Shown here one piece after another: positions 24,109 through 31,367 of a DNA stretch of 35,429 nt (position 1 is its first letter; every line of letters starts with the position of its first letter). The notes beneath the pieces were generated by a model. The model searched no databases and had not been told where the DNA came from. It was given only the letters and a program-made list of their open reading frames with translations. The DNA comes from Candidatus Binatus sp. (GTDB lineage: Bacteria; Desulfobacterota; Binatia; Binatales; Binataceae). Position numbers and translations under genes: made by a program. The stretch covers positions 1-35,429 of the forward strand of contig NZ_JAUSKL010000080.1 in assembly GCF_030646925.1 (NCBI RefSeq), written 5' to 3'.

Positions 24109-24789
24109 TTACTTGCGGCCGGAGTACACCGCGAAGATCAGATTCTTGTAGGCGCAATCGATCGAGCGAAACCCCGCCTCGCGCATCCATTCGAGCTGAT
24201 CATCGAGCGTCGCCGACCGATCGAACTTCATCCGCTCGATTGCCGCCGCCAGATCCTGCTCGTCCACGCCGAGGTCGCGCGCCCGCGCGATCCATCGTTC
24301 GTGATTCAGCCGCTCGAGCTCCGGCGTCGCGCCGCGGAATTGCTCCGCGTTGACGAATACCCCGCCGTCGTTGAGCGCGTCGTGGATTCGTTTGAACAGC
24401 AAGCGCTTTTGCTCATCGGGCAGATGATGAATCGATAGCGCCGACACCACCGCATCGTATTTTCTGGTGATCGGCGCGATGCCGTAATCGCTCACCTCGA
24501 ACTGAAACCGCTCGCCGCCAAGCTCGAAGCGCTCGCGCGCCCGCTCGAGCATCTCGTTCGAGATATCGACCATCGTGATGCGCGCCTTCGGAAAACTGTA
24601 CGCGATAAACGCCGCGAGCATGCCGGTGCCCGCGCCCAGATCGAGCACTTCGATCTCATTCTCATGCGGAAACGGAATCAGATCGATCGCGGTGCGATAA
24701 AAATCGTCGAAGCCCGGCACCAGCTTGCGCCGGGTTCGATCGTAATCCTCCGCCGCCAGATCGAACGCGCGCTGAACCGAATTTGCCAT
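24109..24789 (-). CDS. class I SAM-dependent methyltransferase
   Basis: A Rossmann-fold methyltransferase of 226 residues. Motif I is VLDLGAGTGMLAAF near 48-61, followed by ITMVDISNEMLERARERF (the acidic residue that binds the SAM ribose) and YDAVVSALSIHHLPDEQK (motif IV region). It resembles the CmoA/UbiE-like group; the substrate cannot be told. The frame is open to 24960, but the ATG at 24787-24789 (MANSVQRAFDLAAEDYDRT) fits the family N terminus, and the extension reads into repeat DNA. It converges with the questin-oxidase-like gene, with only 9 bp between stops. Confidence 0.85.
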   Translation of the reverse strand: MANSVQRAFDLAAEDYDRTRRKLVPGFDDFYRTAIDLIPFPHENEIEVLDLGAGTGMLAAFIAYSFPKARITMVDISNEMLERARERFELGGERFQFEVSDYGIAPITRKYDAVVSALSIHHLPDEQKRLLFKRIHDALNDGGVFVNAEQFRGATPELERLNHERWIARARDLGVDEQDLAAAIERMKFDRSATLDDQLEWMREAGFRSIDCAYKNLIFAVYSGRK

Positions 24790-24921
24790 TGGCCGATTCT
24801 GATGTCGCGACTGTCGAGAATCAACTGTGTTTGGGTGCGATGGCGAAGAAGTAGAAGAAAACGAGTAACCGCAGATTCTTAAGCTGTTTGCCGTCGCGCG
24901 CCGATTACCGCACCTGTCTGG

Positions 24922-24945
24922 GTAGGGCGGGCGTCCCTGCCCGCC
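24922..24945 (+). repeat. REP-like hairpin, GGCGGGC type (plus copy)
   Basis: GTAG at 24922-24925, stem GGCGGGC / GCCCGCC, loop GTCCCT, the same loop as the hairpins around the RAYT at 8195-8623. It pairs with the inverted copy at 25079-25102. The surrounding 475-bp spacer 24790-25264 holds this inverted pair and one further repeat between them, and no gene. Confidence 0.8.
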
Positions 24946-25020
24946 TCTCGGTCTCTGCATGATAAGGACCGCTTCGCGGATCCGGAACCGGTACCGGCGT
25001 CGCTTTCGCGCCGCTGTCCG

Positions 25021-25060
25021 AGATCCTTCGACTCCGGCAGCCTTCGCTCAGGATGACGAA
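25021..25060. repeat. dispersed repeat ATCCTTCGACTCC...AGGATGACG
   Basis: A 40-base unit that recurs with changes at 26692-26730, and whose GGATGACG-type end is also present in shortened form near 26742-26758. Inverted ends (ATCCT / AGGAT) allow a stem. It lies between the two inverted REP-like hairpins at 24922 and 25102. Confidence 0.65.
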
Positions 25061-25078
25061 CCGGGCACTCGCGAAAGA

Positions 25079-25102
25079 GGCGGGCAGGGACGCCCGCCCT
25101 AC
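25079..25102 (-). repeat. REP-like hairpin, GGCGGGC type (minus copy)
   Basis: On the minus strand GTAG (25099-25102) precedes GGCGGGC-GTCCCT-GCCCGCC. It is the mirror image of the copy at 24922-24945, so the two could pair over a distance as well as fold individually. Confidence 0.8.
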
Positions 25103-25264
25103 CCGTGCGGGGTCGCGGACCGAGGGACTTGAGACTGCGGCCAATCGGCGCGCAACTCCAAAGTTGATAAAGCGGCGAGCCTTGTAGTAGAGATCGTGAG
25201 GCTTGGATCGAAAATAATTCCCGGTCAGGATTTCGCTCAGGCGAAACCAATCGAGGTAGCAACG

Positions 25265-26362
25265 ATGAAGAAACCAATCATTTCAGCCGACTCACACATC
25301 ACCGAGCCGCCGGGCACGTACGTGGATCGTATCGACCACAAGTACAAGGACTCGGCGCCGCACATGATTCACGACGACAAGCTCGGCGACATCTTCCTGG
25401 TCAAGGATTTTCCGCGTCCGATCAATATCGCGCTCGCCGCCGCGGCCGGTATCGATTCGTCCAAGCTCAGGGCGACCGGCGGCATCTTTGAAGAGCTGCA
25501 CAAGGGCGGATGGGATCCCAACGCGCGCATGGCCGATCAGGATCGCGACGGCGTCGCGGCCGAAGTGATCTATCCGACCGTCGGCATGATCCTCTGCAAC
25601 CATCGCGACTTCGATTACAAGAAGGCCTGCTTCGACGCCTACAATCTATGGATCGCGGAGTACTGCGGCGCGCACCCCGATCGCCTCATCGGATGCGGCC
25701 AGACCGCGATGCGCTCCGTCGAGGAAGGAATCGAAGATCTCCGCAAGATCAAGGAACTTGGATTGAAGGGCGTCATGATGCCCGGCAACCCGCAGGTCGA
25801 GGATTACGACAGCCCGATCTATGCGCCCTTCTACGAGGCCGCGATCGATCTCGAACTGCCGCTCAGCTTCCACATCCTGACCAGCAGCACCGACAACTTT
25901 CAGACTCGCGGCCCCAAGCTGAACAGCTTCCTGTCGATCATCCGCGGATGCCAGGACATCATCGGCACTTTCGTTCTGGGCGGCGTGTTCGAGCGCCATC
26001 CCAAGCTGAAGGTCGTCTGCGTCGAGGCCGACGCCGGCTGGGTTCCTCATTATATGTACCGGATGGATCACGCCTACGATCGCCATCGCTACTGGCTGCC
26101 CGCGGGCACGCTCACCAAGATGCCGAGCGAGTACTTCCGCGAGAATGTGTACACCACGTTCCAGGATGACTACGTCGCGTTCCAGGTGAAGGATCTCTGC
26201 AACATCCATCGCCTGATGTGGGCGAACGATTTCCCGCATAGCGATTCGACCTGGCCGTGGTCGCAGGAAATCCTCGCCAAGCAGACGCTCGGCATGACTG
26301 AGGACGAGAAAAATTTCGTCCTGCACGACAACGTCGCGGAGTTGTACCACCTGAGCATCTAG
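25265..26362 (+). CDS. amidohydrolase 2 family protein (PF04909-type metal-dependent hydrolase)
   Basis: TIM-barrel metal hydrolase/decarboxylase of 365 residues. The N-terminal block is IISADSHITEPPGTY, where the family more often has DxHxxEP. The mid-region GVAAEVIYPTVGM and YCGAHPDRLIGCGQ, the block PLSFHILTSSTD with a metal-type His, and the C-terminal WANDFPHSDSTWPWS (Asp and His of the active site) are all typical. Members include decarboxylases and hydrolases of aromatic and other organics; the substrate is unknown. The ATG at 25265 with GAGGT upstream is preferred over the GTG at 25196. A second, partial member of this superfamily lies at 35267. A strong terminator follows. Confidence 0.88.
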   Translation: MKKPIISADSHITEPPGTYVDRIDHKYKDSAPHMIHDDKLGDIFLVKDFPRPINIALAAAAGIDSSKLRATGGIFEELHKGGWDPNARMADQDRDGVAAEVIYPTVGMILCNHRDFDYKKACFDAYNLWIAEYCGAHPDRLIGCGQTAMRSVEEGIEDLRKIKELGLKGVMMPGNPQVEDYDSPIYAPFYEAAIDLELPLSFHILTSSTDNFQTRGPKLNSFLSIIRGCQDIIGTFVLGGVFERHPKLKVVCVEADAGWVPHYMYRMDHAYDRHRYWLPAGTLTKMPSEYFRENVYTTFQDDYVAFQVKDLCNIHRLMWANDFPHSDSTWPWSQEILAKQTLGMTEDEKNFVLHDNVAELYHLSI

Positions 26363-26383
26363 TTTCGAGTTCGTTTCGGCACG

Positions 26384-26424
26384 GCGCCGGCGCGATCCGC
26401 GATCGCGCCGGCGCACGTTTTTTT
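26384..26424 (+). terminator. strong Rho-independent terminator after the amidohydrolase gene
   Basis: A perfect 14-bp stem (26384-26397 with 26401-26414, GCGCCGGCGCGATC and its complement) with a 3-base loop CGC, followed by ACG and seven Ts at 26418-26424. It begins 22 bases past the stop codon. Confidence 0.93.
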
Positions 26425-26499
26425 GTGCGACGGATTTCGCATCTCGGCGGCGACTGCTGATGCTCCGACATATTCGAGAGCGGATCCTTCCTTTGCCTG

Positions 26500-26630
26500 C
26501 CTCGCCCGCTTGGTTGCGGGAGAGGTCGGCAGCGGCGAATAGCCGATGCCGGGTGAGGGTGCAATCGGCGCGTGAACGAAAGCCGGAAAAACGATCCGGG
26601 ATTCTTCGCTTCGCTCTGAATGACAAAAGA
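26500..26630. repeat. dispersed repeat, family CTCSCCCG, copy R2
   Basis: Second long copy of the element at 5915-6056: hairpin CTCGCCCGC...GCGGGAGAG, then GGTGAGGGTGCAATCGGCGCG, GAAAGCCGGAAA, GATCCGGGATTCTTCGCTTC and CTCTGAATGACAAAA. The middle differs more than the ends. Together with the repeat at 26692 it fills most of the 450-bp spacer 26363-26816, in which I see no gene. Confidence 0.75.
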
Positions 26631-26691
26631 GAGTCGCTGATCTCGCTTTTTTGCCTGCTAACGCGTGTAGGTGGTTCGCGACGTTCGATCG

Positions 26692-26788
26692 AGATCCCTC
26701 GACTCCAGCAGCCTTCCCTCGGGATGACGGAAAAGAGAACTTGCTGGGGATGACGGAGTTCGAGAAACCTTCGCTTCGAGATGACGGA
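26692..26788. repeat. dispersed repeat cluster, GGGATGACGG type
   Basis: AGATCCCTCGACTCCAGCAG...GGGATGACGG at 26692-26730 is a relative of 25021-25060. It is followed by two shorter echoes ending in GGGATGACGGAG (near 26747-26758) and GAGATGACGGAG (near 26778-26789), giving a degenerate tandem pattern. Confidence 0.6.
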
Positions 26789-26834
26789 GTCGCGCTTGGT
26801 TCGTCCTGCCATTTGAATGCTTGAAGATACTTCC

Positions 26835-26999
26835 ATGCCGATTGCGCACGCACTATCGTTCTTCGATGTGGCATCGGCGCCGACATTGATCGAATCGTTC
26901 GCTATCGTCGCTGCGATCGTCGCGCTGGCGATTACGATTCCCGCGCACATCAGACCTACGCGACTTCACCGCCGCGCACTCAAGGAGAATGCCGCATGA
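26835..26999 (+). CDS. possible small membrane protein
   Basis: A 54-codon frame from the ATG at 26835 (or 60 codons from 26817). It contains one hydrophobic stretch, FAIVAAIVALAITIPA, which could span a membrane, and a basic C-terminal tail. Its TGA stop overlaps the ATG of the next gene (ATGA at 26996-26999), a common sign of translational coupling. An AAGGAG inside its end serves the next gene. It has no clear ribosome-binding site of its own, so it could be chance; I do not recognise it. Confidence 0.35.
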   Translation: MPIAHALSFFDVASAPTLIESFAIVAAIVALAITIPAHIRPTRLHRRALKENAA

Positions 27000-27433
27000 A
27001 GACCAAGGCGCCGAAATGGATCGTCGTCCTGCTATGGATCCTGGCAGCGATGGATATCGTCACCGGCGTCGAGATGTTCTTTTTCCCGTCGTCGTGGTTT
27101 TTCAAGCTGGTGCCGGGCGTGCCCGACACCGGCCCCTTCAACGCGCATCTGGTGATGGATGGCGGCACGTTCTTTCTCGCGGTCGGCGTCGGTCTCGCCG
27201 CGGCCGCCTACGATCCGTATCGCAACACGATCGCGATCGTCGTCGCCGCGGTGGCCGGCGTGATGCATTCGATCCTGCATATCTGGTCGCATGCTGAGGG
27301 CTTGCTTTCGGATAAGCATCTGCCGACCGAACTTTTCGGCATCCTCGCTCCGGCGATTTTGTTGATCGCGATAGCAGTGATTCTTTATCGCGGGCCCGCG
27401 GCCCACCAACTCGCCGCTGCGCGCGCCGCGTGA
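26996..27433 (+). CDS. four-helix integral membrane protein of unknown function
   Basis: Product of 145 residues with about four hydrophobic segments: IVVLLWILAAMDIVTGVEMF, a short one around GGTFFLAVGVGLAAAAY, IAIVVAAVAGVMHSILHIW and FGILAPAILLIAIAVILY. His residues sit at the end of the third helix (HSILHIWSHAE). AAGGAG lies 10 bases before the ATG. No named family is recognised. The next gene, the CMD/AhpD-like one, starts 15 bp later with its own AGGAGA, so the two are probably one transcript; a redox or organics-stress link is possible but unproven. Confidence 0.75.
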   Translation: MKTKAPKWIVVLLWILAAMDIVTGVEMFFFPSSWFFKLVPGVPDTGPFNAHLVMDGGTFFLAVGVGLAAAAYDPYRNTIAIVVAAVAGVMHSILHIWSHAEGLLSDKHLPTELFGILAPAILLIAIAVILYRGPAAHQLAAARAA

Positions 27434-27448
27434 CTCAGGAGATCAATC

Positions 27449-28195
27449 GTGCGTATCGAACCGCTTGAAGAAAATCAGTTCCACTGGATGCTCAAGCCGC
27501 TCGTCTGGATAATGAAGCGCCGGATGCACAAGGTATTGAACCCCTTCCGCGCGTGGGCGTATCGACCCGGCCTCACCGTCGCGATGACCATCTTCACGCA
27601 ATCGGTCGAGGCATCGAAGGTGACGGACCCGCAACTGAAGCGGCTCGTCTGTCTGCGTTCGGCGCAAATGATCGGCTGCGTGTTCTGAATCGACATCAAT
27701 GCTGCCGGTGGCAGCGCGACTGGAATCAGCGACGAAAAAATCGCCGCGGTCGGCGACTACGTCGAGAATCCGCTCTTCACGCCGGCTGAGCGCGCGGCGC
27801 TGCGCTACACGGAGGAAATGACGCTCGGCTCGGTGGACGTTCCCGATCAGGTGTTCGAGGAACTGAAGCGCCACTTCAATACAAAGGAGATCGTCGATTT
27901 GACGGCGACCGTCGCGATGGAAAATATGCGGGCGCGGTTCAATCGCGCGCTGCAAGTCGAAAGCGACGGCTTCTGCGACCTGCGGGCTCATCGCGCGGCC
28001 CGCGCGACCTCGTCTGGCGCCGCACGCGGGGTGAATTTCCCGCGTCGGTCGATTCGAGGACGGGCCGCTTGCTTCAATCGCCGATTGCGATTCCGCCCGG
28101 CGTTCGAAGCTCCGTCAGATCGGCGACGCTCGACGGACCAACTATCACGGCGACCGGCGCGACGTTGCCGCTGCTGCTCTGCTTGTAGACCGTGA
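27449..28195 (+). CDS. carboxymuconolactone decarboxylase/AhpD-like protein with in-frame UGA, candidate selenoprotein
   Basis: GTG start at 27449 with AGGAGA upstream. The first 79 codons end QMIGCVF, then TGA (27686-27688), then IDINAAGG and 100 more codons in the same frame that clearly continue the fold: LFTPAERAALRYTEEM, DVPDQVFEELKRHF, LTATVAMENMRARFNRAL. Cysteine homologues of this AhpD/CMD subfamily have a GCxxCID motif here, so UGA stands exactly where the second Cys belongs (C77-V-F-U80). AhpD-like CxxU selenoproteins are known. A SECIS-like hairpin follows. The family-like part ends near 27982; the frame then runs to a TAG at 28193 with an Arg-rich tail that overlaps the convergent gene, so the true 3' end may be altered. 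The alternative is a nonsense-mutated pseudogene. Confidence 0.75.
27701..27715 (+). promoter_or_regulatory. candidate bacterial SECIS hairpin
   Basis: GCTGCC (27701-27706) pairs with GGCAGC (27710-27715) around a GGT triloop. The loop starts 18 bases after the TGA at 27686-27688. Known bacterial SECIS elements lie inside the coding region just after UGA and have a short stem with G in the first loop positions (GGUC in E. coli fdhF), which this matches. No U-run follows, so it is not a terminator. Confidence 0.65.
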
Positions 28196-29837
28196 TACTT
28201 CCGCAGTTGAGCGCGCCGCAACTCGGGCCTCCAGAACCATTCGCGACGTAGATGCGGCCGCCCGCGATCGCAATCGCATACGGACTGGCAATCATGGTCT
28301 TGTCGCCCTGAATGGTTGCGAGCGGCGCGACGAAGCCGCTGCTGCCGGCCGCGTACTTCGTGACGCTGTCAAAATTGACTGTGTAGATGTTCGCCGCGGC
28401 GTCGAGCGCAATACCCCTTGCCGTAAGTGGATGTTCCGCATCGCCGACGATCTTCGCGATCGGCGGAACGTCACCGCTGCTGCCCGCCGCGTACACCCGG
28501 ATGTCGCGATTGTTAGCGACGTAGATGTTGCCCTTGGCATCCACCGCCACGCCCGTCGGCTCCAATTGTCCGAACCCGAGGATGGTGTTCAGCAAGGGGT
28601 GACCCGCGGCCGCTGAGTACTCGGTGATGCTTCCGCAAAGCGCCGGGAACACGCAGGGGCCGATGCTCGCCGTGTAGATGTTGCCGGCGGCATCGAGCGC
28701 GATGCCAAATTTATTCTCGCCGTCATCGATCGATGCGATCGGCGGCACGTTGCCGCTGGCGCCCGCCGCATACGCCTCGATGCTGCTGAACAGCGGCGTG
28801 CGGTTCTGCGCGTAGATATTGCCCGAGCCGTCGAGCGCGATGCCGATTGGACCCAGGTTGGAGCCGACGGAGAGTTGCGTAGCGTCGCCCTCGATCACGG
28901 CGGACGGCGCCACATTGCCGCTGCTGCCGACCGGGTACTCCGTCACCCTGCCCGCGTCAAAGTTCCTGACGTAGATCGTGCGCGGCAGAAAAGCCCAAGT
29001 GTAATCCGTACGCATCCGATCGCCCGTGGCTACCGTCCCGCAAATCAGCGCGCCGGCCACGGTGACACCGTTGCCTGCCGAACAGTTTCCCATGTCCGCC
29101 AGCACGGTTCCTTTTACCGTGGCCGCGTTGCCGAACCTCGCGTTGCCGCCGACGTTCCAAATCAGTTCATCGGCGGTGATGCCGCCCTTCAGTAAGATGC
29201 GTGCGCCGTTGCCGAGGCTTAAATCGCCGGCGACATTGATCGCTCCATAAGCGTCCTCGAGACCATCGATAACTATTCGCGCTCCGTTCCCAGCCGTTAT
29301 CGACGGTAGCTTGATGACGTTGAAGCCCGGCGCCAGAGCGATCGTCGCACTGCCACCGTGCGGAAGGTTGATCGGCTGGAGATTTTGGGTCGGGTTGAGT
29401 GCGCCAAGTTCTGACGCCGCGGACGCCGCGTCGCCAACCGCCGCGCTCAATTCATTCAACAGCGGATTCTGCCCGCCGTTATCCAACCCAGCGCGGCAGG
29501 AACTGGCGTGGCCGATTGTGATCGAGCCGCCACCGCTGACGCATTGTCCCTGCGTGCGGCTGCCGTTCCCAACAGTTATCGCCCGCGCCGAGGCCGCGCC
29601 GGCAATCACGCTGGCGCCGGTGCCGCTCCCGTTACCCAGCCGGACGGTAGTTCCACCTATCAGCCCGGTTGCTCCGGGACTTATGCTCGCGGCGTTGCCG
29701 ATTCGAACGCCGCCGTCGGTCGCCAGCACGGCGAAATGGCGTGCCGCGCCGAGGCCGCCTGCGTGCGCGGATAATGCGGTACCCGCAACTGCCCAGGTCA
29801 GTCCCGCCACGATCGAGGCATAGCCCCGCAGTTTCAT
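28074..29837 (-). CDS. secreted protein: ice-binding-like beta-solenoid domain plus six-bladed NHL-type propeller
   Basis: Product of 587 residues, exported (MKLRGYASIVAGLTWAVAG, cleavage after SAHA). The ATG at 29835-29837 with AGGGAG upstream is preferred to the frame start at 30014. Residues about 30-275 are Gly/Asn/Ala-rich and end DELIWNVGGNARFGNAATVK...GTVLAD, reminiscent of the DUF3494 ice-binding / choice-of-anchor fold. Residues about 285-587 hold six repeats built on GIALDAAGNIYxxN...ITVYAAGSSGNVAPIAxI, consistent with a six-bladed NHL/SMP-30-like propeller. Several Cys pairs (for example CVFPALC, CGALNC) suggest disulfides. A cell-surface or extracellular binding role is likely; no catalytic residues are recognised. 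It converges with the CMD gene. Confidence 0.8.
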   Translation of the reverse strand: MKLRGYASIVAGLTWAVAGTALSAHAGGLGAARHFAVLATDGGVRIGNAASISPGATGLIGGTTVRLGNGSGTGASVIAGAASARAITVGNGSRTQGQCVSGGGSITIGHASSCRAGLDNGGQNPLLNELSAAVGDAASAASELGALNPTQNLQPINLPHGGSATIALAPGFNVIKLPSITAGNGARIVIDGLEDAYGAINVAGDLSLGNGARILLKGGITADELIWNVGGNARFGNAATVKGTVLADMGNCSAGNGVTVAGALICGTVATGDRMRTDYTWAFLPRTIYVRNFDAGRVTEYPVGSSGNVAPSAVIEGDATQLSVGSNLGPIGIALDGSGNIYAQNRTPLFSSIEAYAAGASGNVPPIASIDDGENKFGIALDAAGNIYTASIGPCVFPALCGSITEYSAAAGHPLLNTILGFGQLEPTGVAVDAKGNIYVANNRDIRVYAAGSSGDVPPIAKIVGDAEHPLTARGIALDAAANIYTVNFDSVTKYAAGSSGFVAPLATIQGDKTMIASPYAIAIAGGRIYVANGSGGPSCGALNCGSITVYKQSSSGNVAPVAVIVGPSSVADLTELRTPGGIAIGD

Positions 29838-30233
29838 ATTCTGTGCTCCCTGGTCTGTTTGGCCGCGCGATTCGGATGTCGTGGGCCGGGTACTGCAAGA
29901 AGAACGCATTCCGGACTGTAGGCAGTGGGCTGGTATTCCGCAAGGCACTTGGATTCGCCGGCGGGTTTGATTGCGATCGCTTTTGGCGTGGACGACGGTG
30001 AAGCGATGGATCACGGAGATTCGCGATTTTATTGGCTCGCCGCAGCCTGATAATATCCGCCTGAGCTAAGGTAGGAACGGCCGTGGGCATCGATGCTCAC
30101 GGCTGCATCTTCGCGGCGCGGTGCGCGCCAGACCGGGAAGTTGAAAGGCAATTCCAAGTTGAAGGAACAGCGTGCATCGCGCACGAATCTCCGCATTTCG
30201 ACGATCGCGCGGCAAGCCCGCCTGCGAGCGCCG
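29838..30233. other. 396-bp intergenic region between divergent genes
   Basis: Separates the secreted propeller gene (minus) from the RND efflux operon (plus). Apart from the dyad at 30080-30103 and the ribosome-binding site of the propeller gene, I see no gene, repeat copy or terminator. It presumably holds both promoters; AT-richer DNA occurs at 30025-30060 (GATTTTATTGG, GATAATATCC). Confidence 0.5.
30080..30103. promoter_or_regulatory. 24-bp near-perfect palindrome, candidate operator of the efflux operon
   Basis: Half-site GCCGTG (30080-30085) is mirrored by CACGGC (30098-30103). The centre is the perfect palindrome GCATCGATGC (30087-30096), and only the 30086/30097 pair (G/T) does not match. 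Length and symmetry are those of TetR- or MarR-type operators, and it lies about 130 bp before the adaptor start. No regulator gene is nearby in the window. Confidence 0.5.
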
Positions 30234-31367
30234 ATGCGCGCGATCGCGCGCGCCGCGATGCTCACGATGATCGCACTCGCGATGCTCAATTCAGGATGCT
30301 CGCGCGGAGCCCCGGATCAGGGCTTCGGCGGCGGGGCCGAGGTCGTGCCCGTGCTGGCCGCCAAGGTCGTGCAGAAAAATGTCGCCGAATCGATTCGTGC
30401 GATCGGCCGCGTCGAGGCCTTCTCGACCGTTGATATCAAGGCGCAGATCAACGGCCAGGTCACGCAGGTTCATTTCCACGAGGGTCAGGACGTGAAGAAG
30501 GGCGACTTGCTTTTCACGATCGATCCGCGCCCGTTCGAAGCCGCGCTGCATCAGGCCGAAGCGAATCTCGCCCGGGATCGCGCGCAATTCAAGCAGGCCG
30601 ACGCCAACGAAAAACGCTACGCTTACCTGGTCAAGCAGGGTGTCGGCTCGCCGCAGCAATACGATCAGGCGCAGGCCGCGGCCGCCTCGCTCGCCGCGAC
30701 GCTCCAAGCCGACGAAGCGACGGTGCAAACCGCGAAGTTGAATCTCGGCTACACCGCGATTCGCTCGCCGATCGATGGCCGCACCGGCAACTTGCTCGTC
30801 CACGCCGGCAATATCGTGAAGCCGGACGCCGACACGCCGATGGTCGTGATCAATCAGGTGCATCCGGTGTACGTGACGTTCTCGATTCCCGAGCAAAAGC
30901 TCGCGCAGGTGCGCGAGGTCATGACGACGCACAAACTGCCGGTCGAAGTTTCGTTTCCGAACGTGCAGCAAACCGAAACCGGCGAGATGAGCTTCGTCGA
31001 TAATTCCGTCGATGCGAAAACCGGCACGATTGCGCTCAAAGGCCTCTTCGCCAACACCGACGGACGGCTCTGGCCCGGCGAGTTCGTCAACGCGACGCTG
31101 ATCGTCGCCGAACGCGCCAACGCGATCCTGGTTCCGTCGCAGGCCGTGCAAACCGGCCAGCAGGGATCGTATGTTTTCGTGGTGGCGCCAGGCATGAAAG
31201 TTGAGTCGCGCAAGATCGTCATCGGCGCCTCGATCGACGGACAGACCGTCGTGACCGGCGGGCTCAAGGCCGGCGAAACCGTCGTCACCGACGGCCAGTT
31301 GCGCCTCATCCCCGGCTCCAAGGTCACCATCAAGAGCGGCCTCACCGACCACGAGGTCGCGTCATGA
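30234..31367 (+). CDS. RND efflux periplasmic adaptor (membrane fusion protein), lipoprotein
   Basis: Links the inner-membrane pump to an outer-membrane channel. From the ATG at 30234 it has 377 residues with a lipoprotein signal (MRAIARAAMLTMIALAMLN, lipobox SGC, Cys22). The frame opens at 30093, but that start lies inside the 24-bp palindrome and would add 47 residues before the signal, so the later ATG is preferred. Domains: barrel-sandwich/lipoyl halves (VEAFSTVDIKAQINGQVTQV, then NLGYTAIRSPIDGRTG), an alpha-hairpin between them, a beta-barrel, and the membrane-proximal end (AILVPSQAVQTGQQGSYVFV). Closest in style to MdtA/MexA. Its TGA overlaps the pump ATG by four bases. Confidence 0.9.
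   Translation: MRAIARAAMLTMIALAMLNSGCSRGAPDQGFGGGAEVVPVLAAKVVQKNVAESIRAIGRVEAFSTVDIKAQINGQVTQVHFHEGQDVKKGDLLFTIDPRPFEAALHQAEANLARDRAQFKQADANEKRYAYLVKQGVGSPQQYDQAQAAAASLAATLQADEATVQTAKLNLGYTAIRSPIDGRTGNLLVHAGNIVKPDADTPMVVINQVHPVYVTFSIPEQKLAQVREVMTTHKLPVEVSFPNVQQTETGEMSFVDNSVDAKTGTIALKGLFANTDGRLWPGEFVNATLIVAERANAILVPSQAVQTGQQGSYVFVVAPGMKVESRKIVIGASIDGQTVVTGGLKAGETVVTDGQLRLIPGSKVTIKSGLTDHEVAS

Noticed and set aside
25646-26950. 434-codon minus-strand frame over the amidohydrolase and the repeat region
   Set aside because: Runs antisense through a clear amidohydrolase and then through a strong terminator and repeats; no family-like segments.
27449-27688. Simple nonsense-mutated pseudogene reading of the CMD/AhpD-like gene
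   Set aside because: Not excluded, but less likely: the stop falls exactly on the redox Cys position, the downstream frame is intact over the rest of the domain, and a SECIS-like hairpin follows at the right distance.
27701-27715. Hairpin after the UGA as a terminator
   Set aside because: No U-run follows, and coding-like sequence continues in frame on the far side.
30093-30233. Upstream start for the RND adaptor
   Set aside because: It would place 47 basic residues before a good lipoprotein signal, and the ATG lies inside the palindrome.
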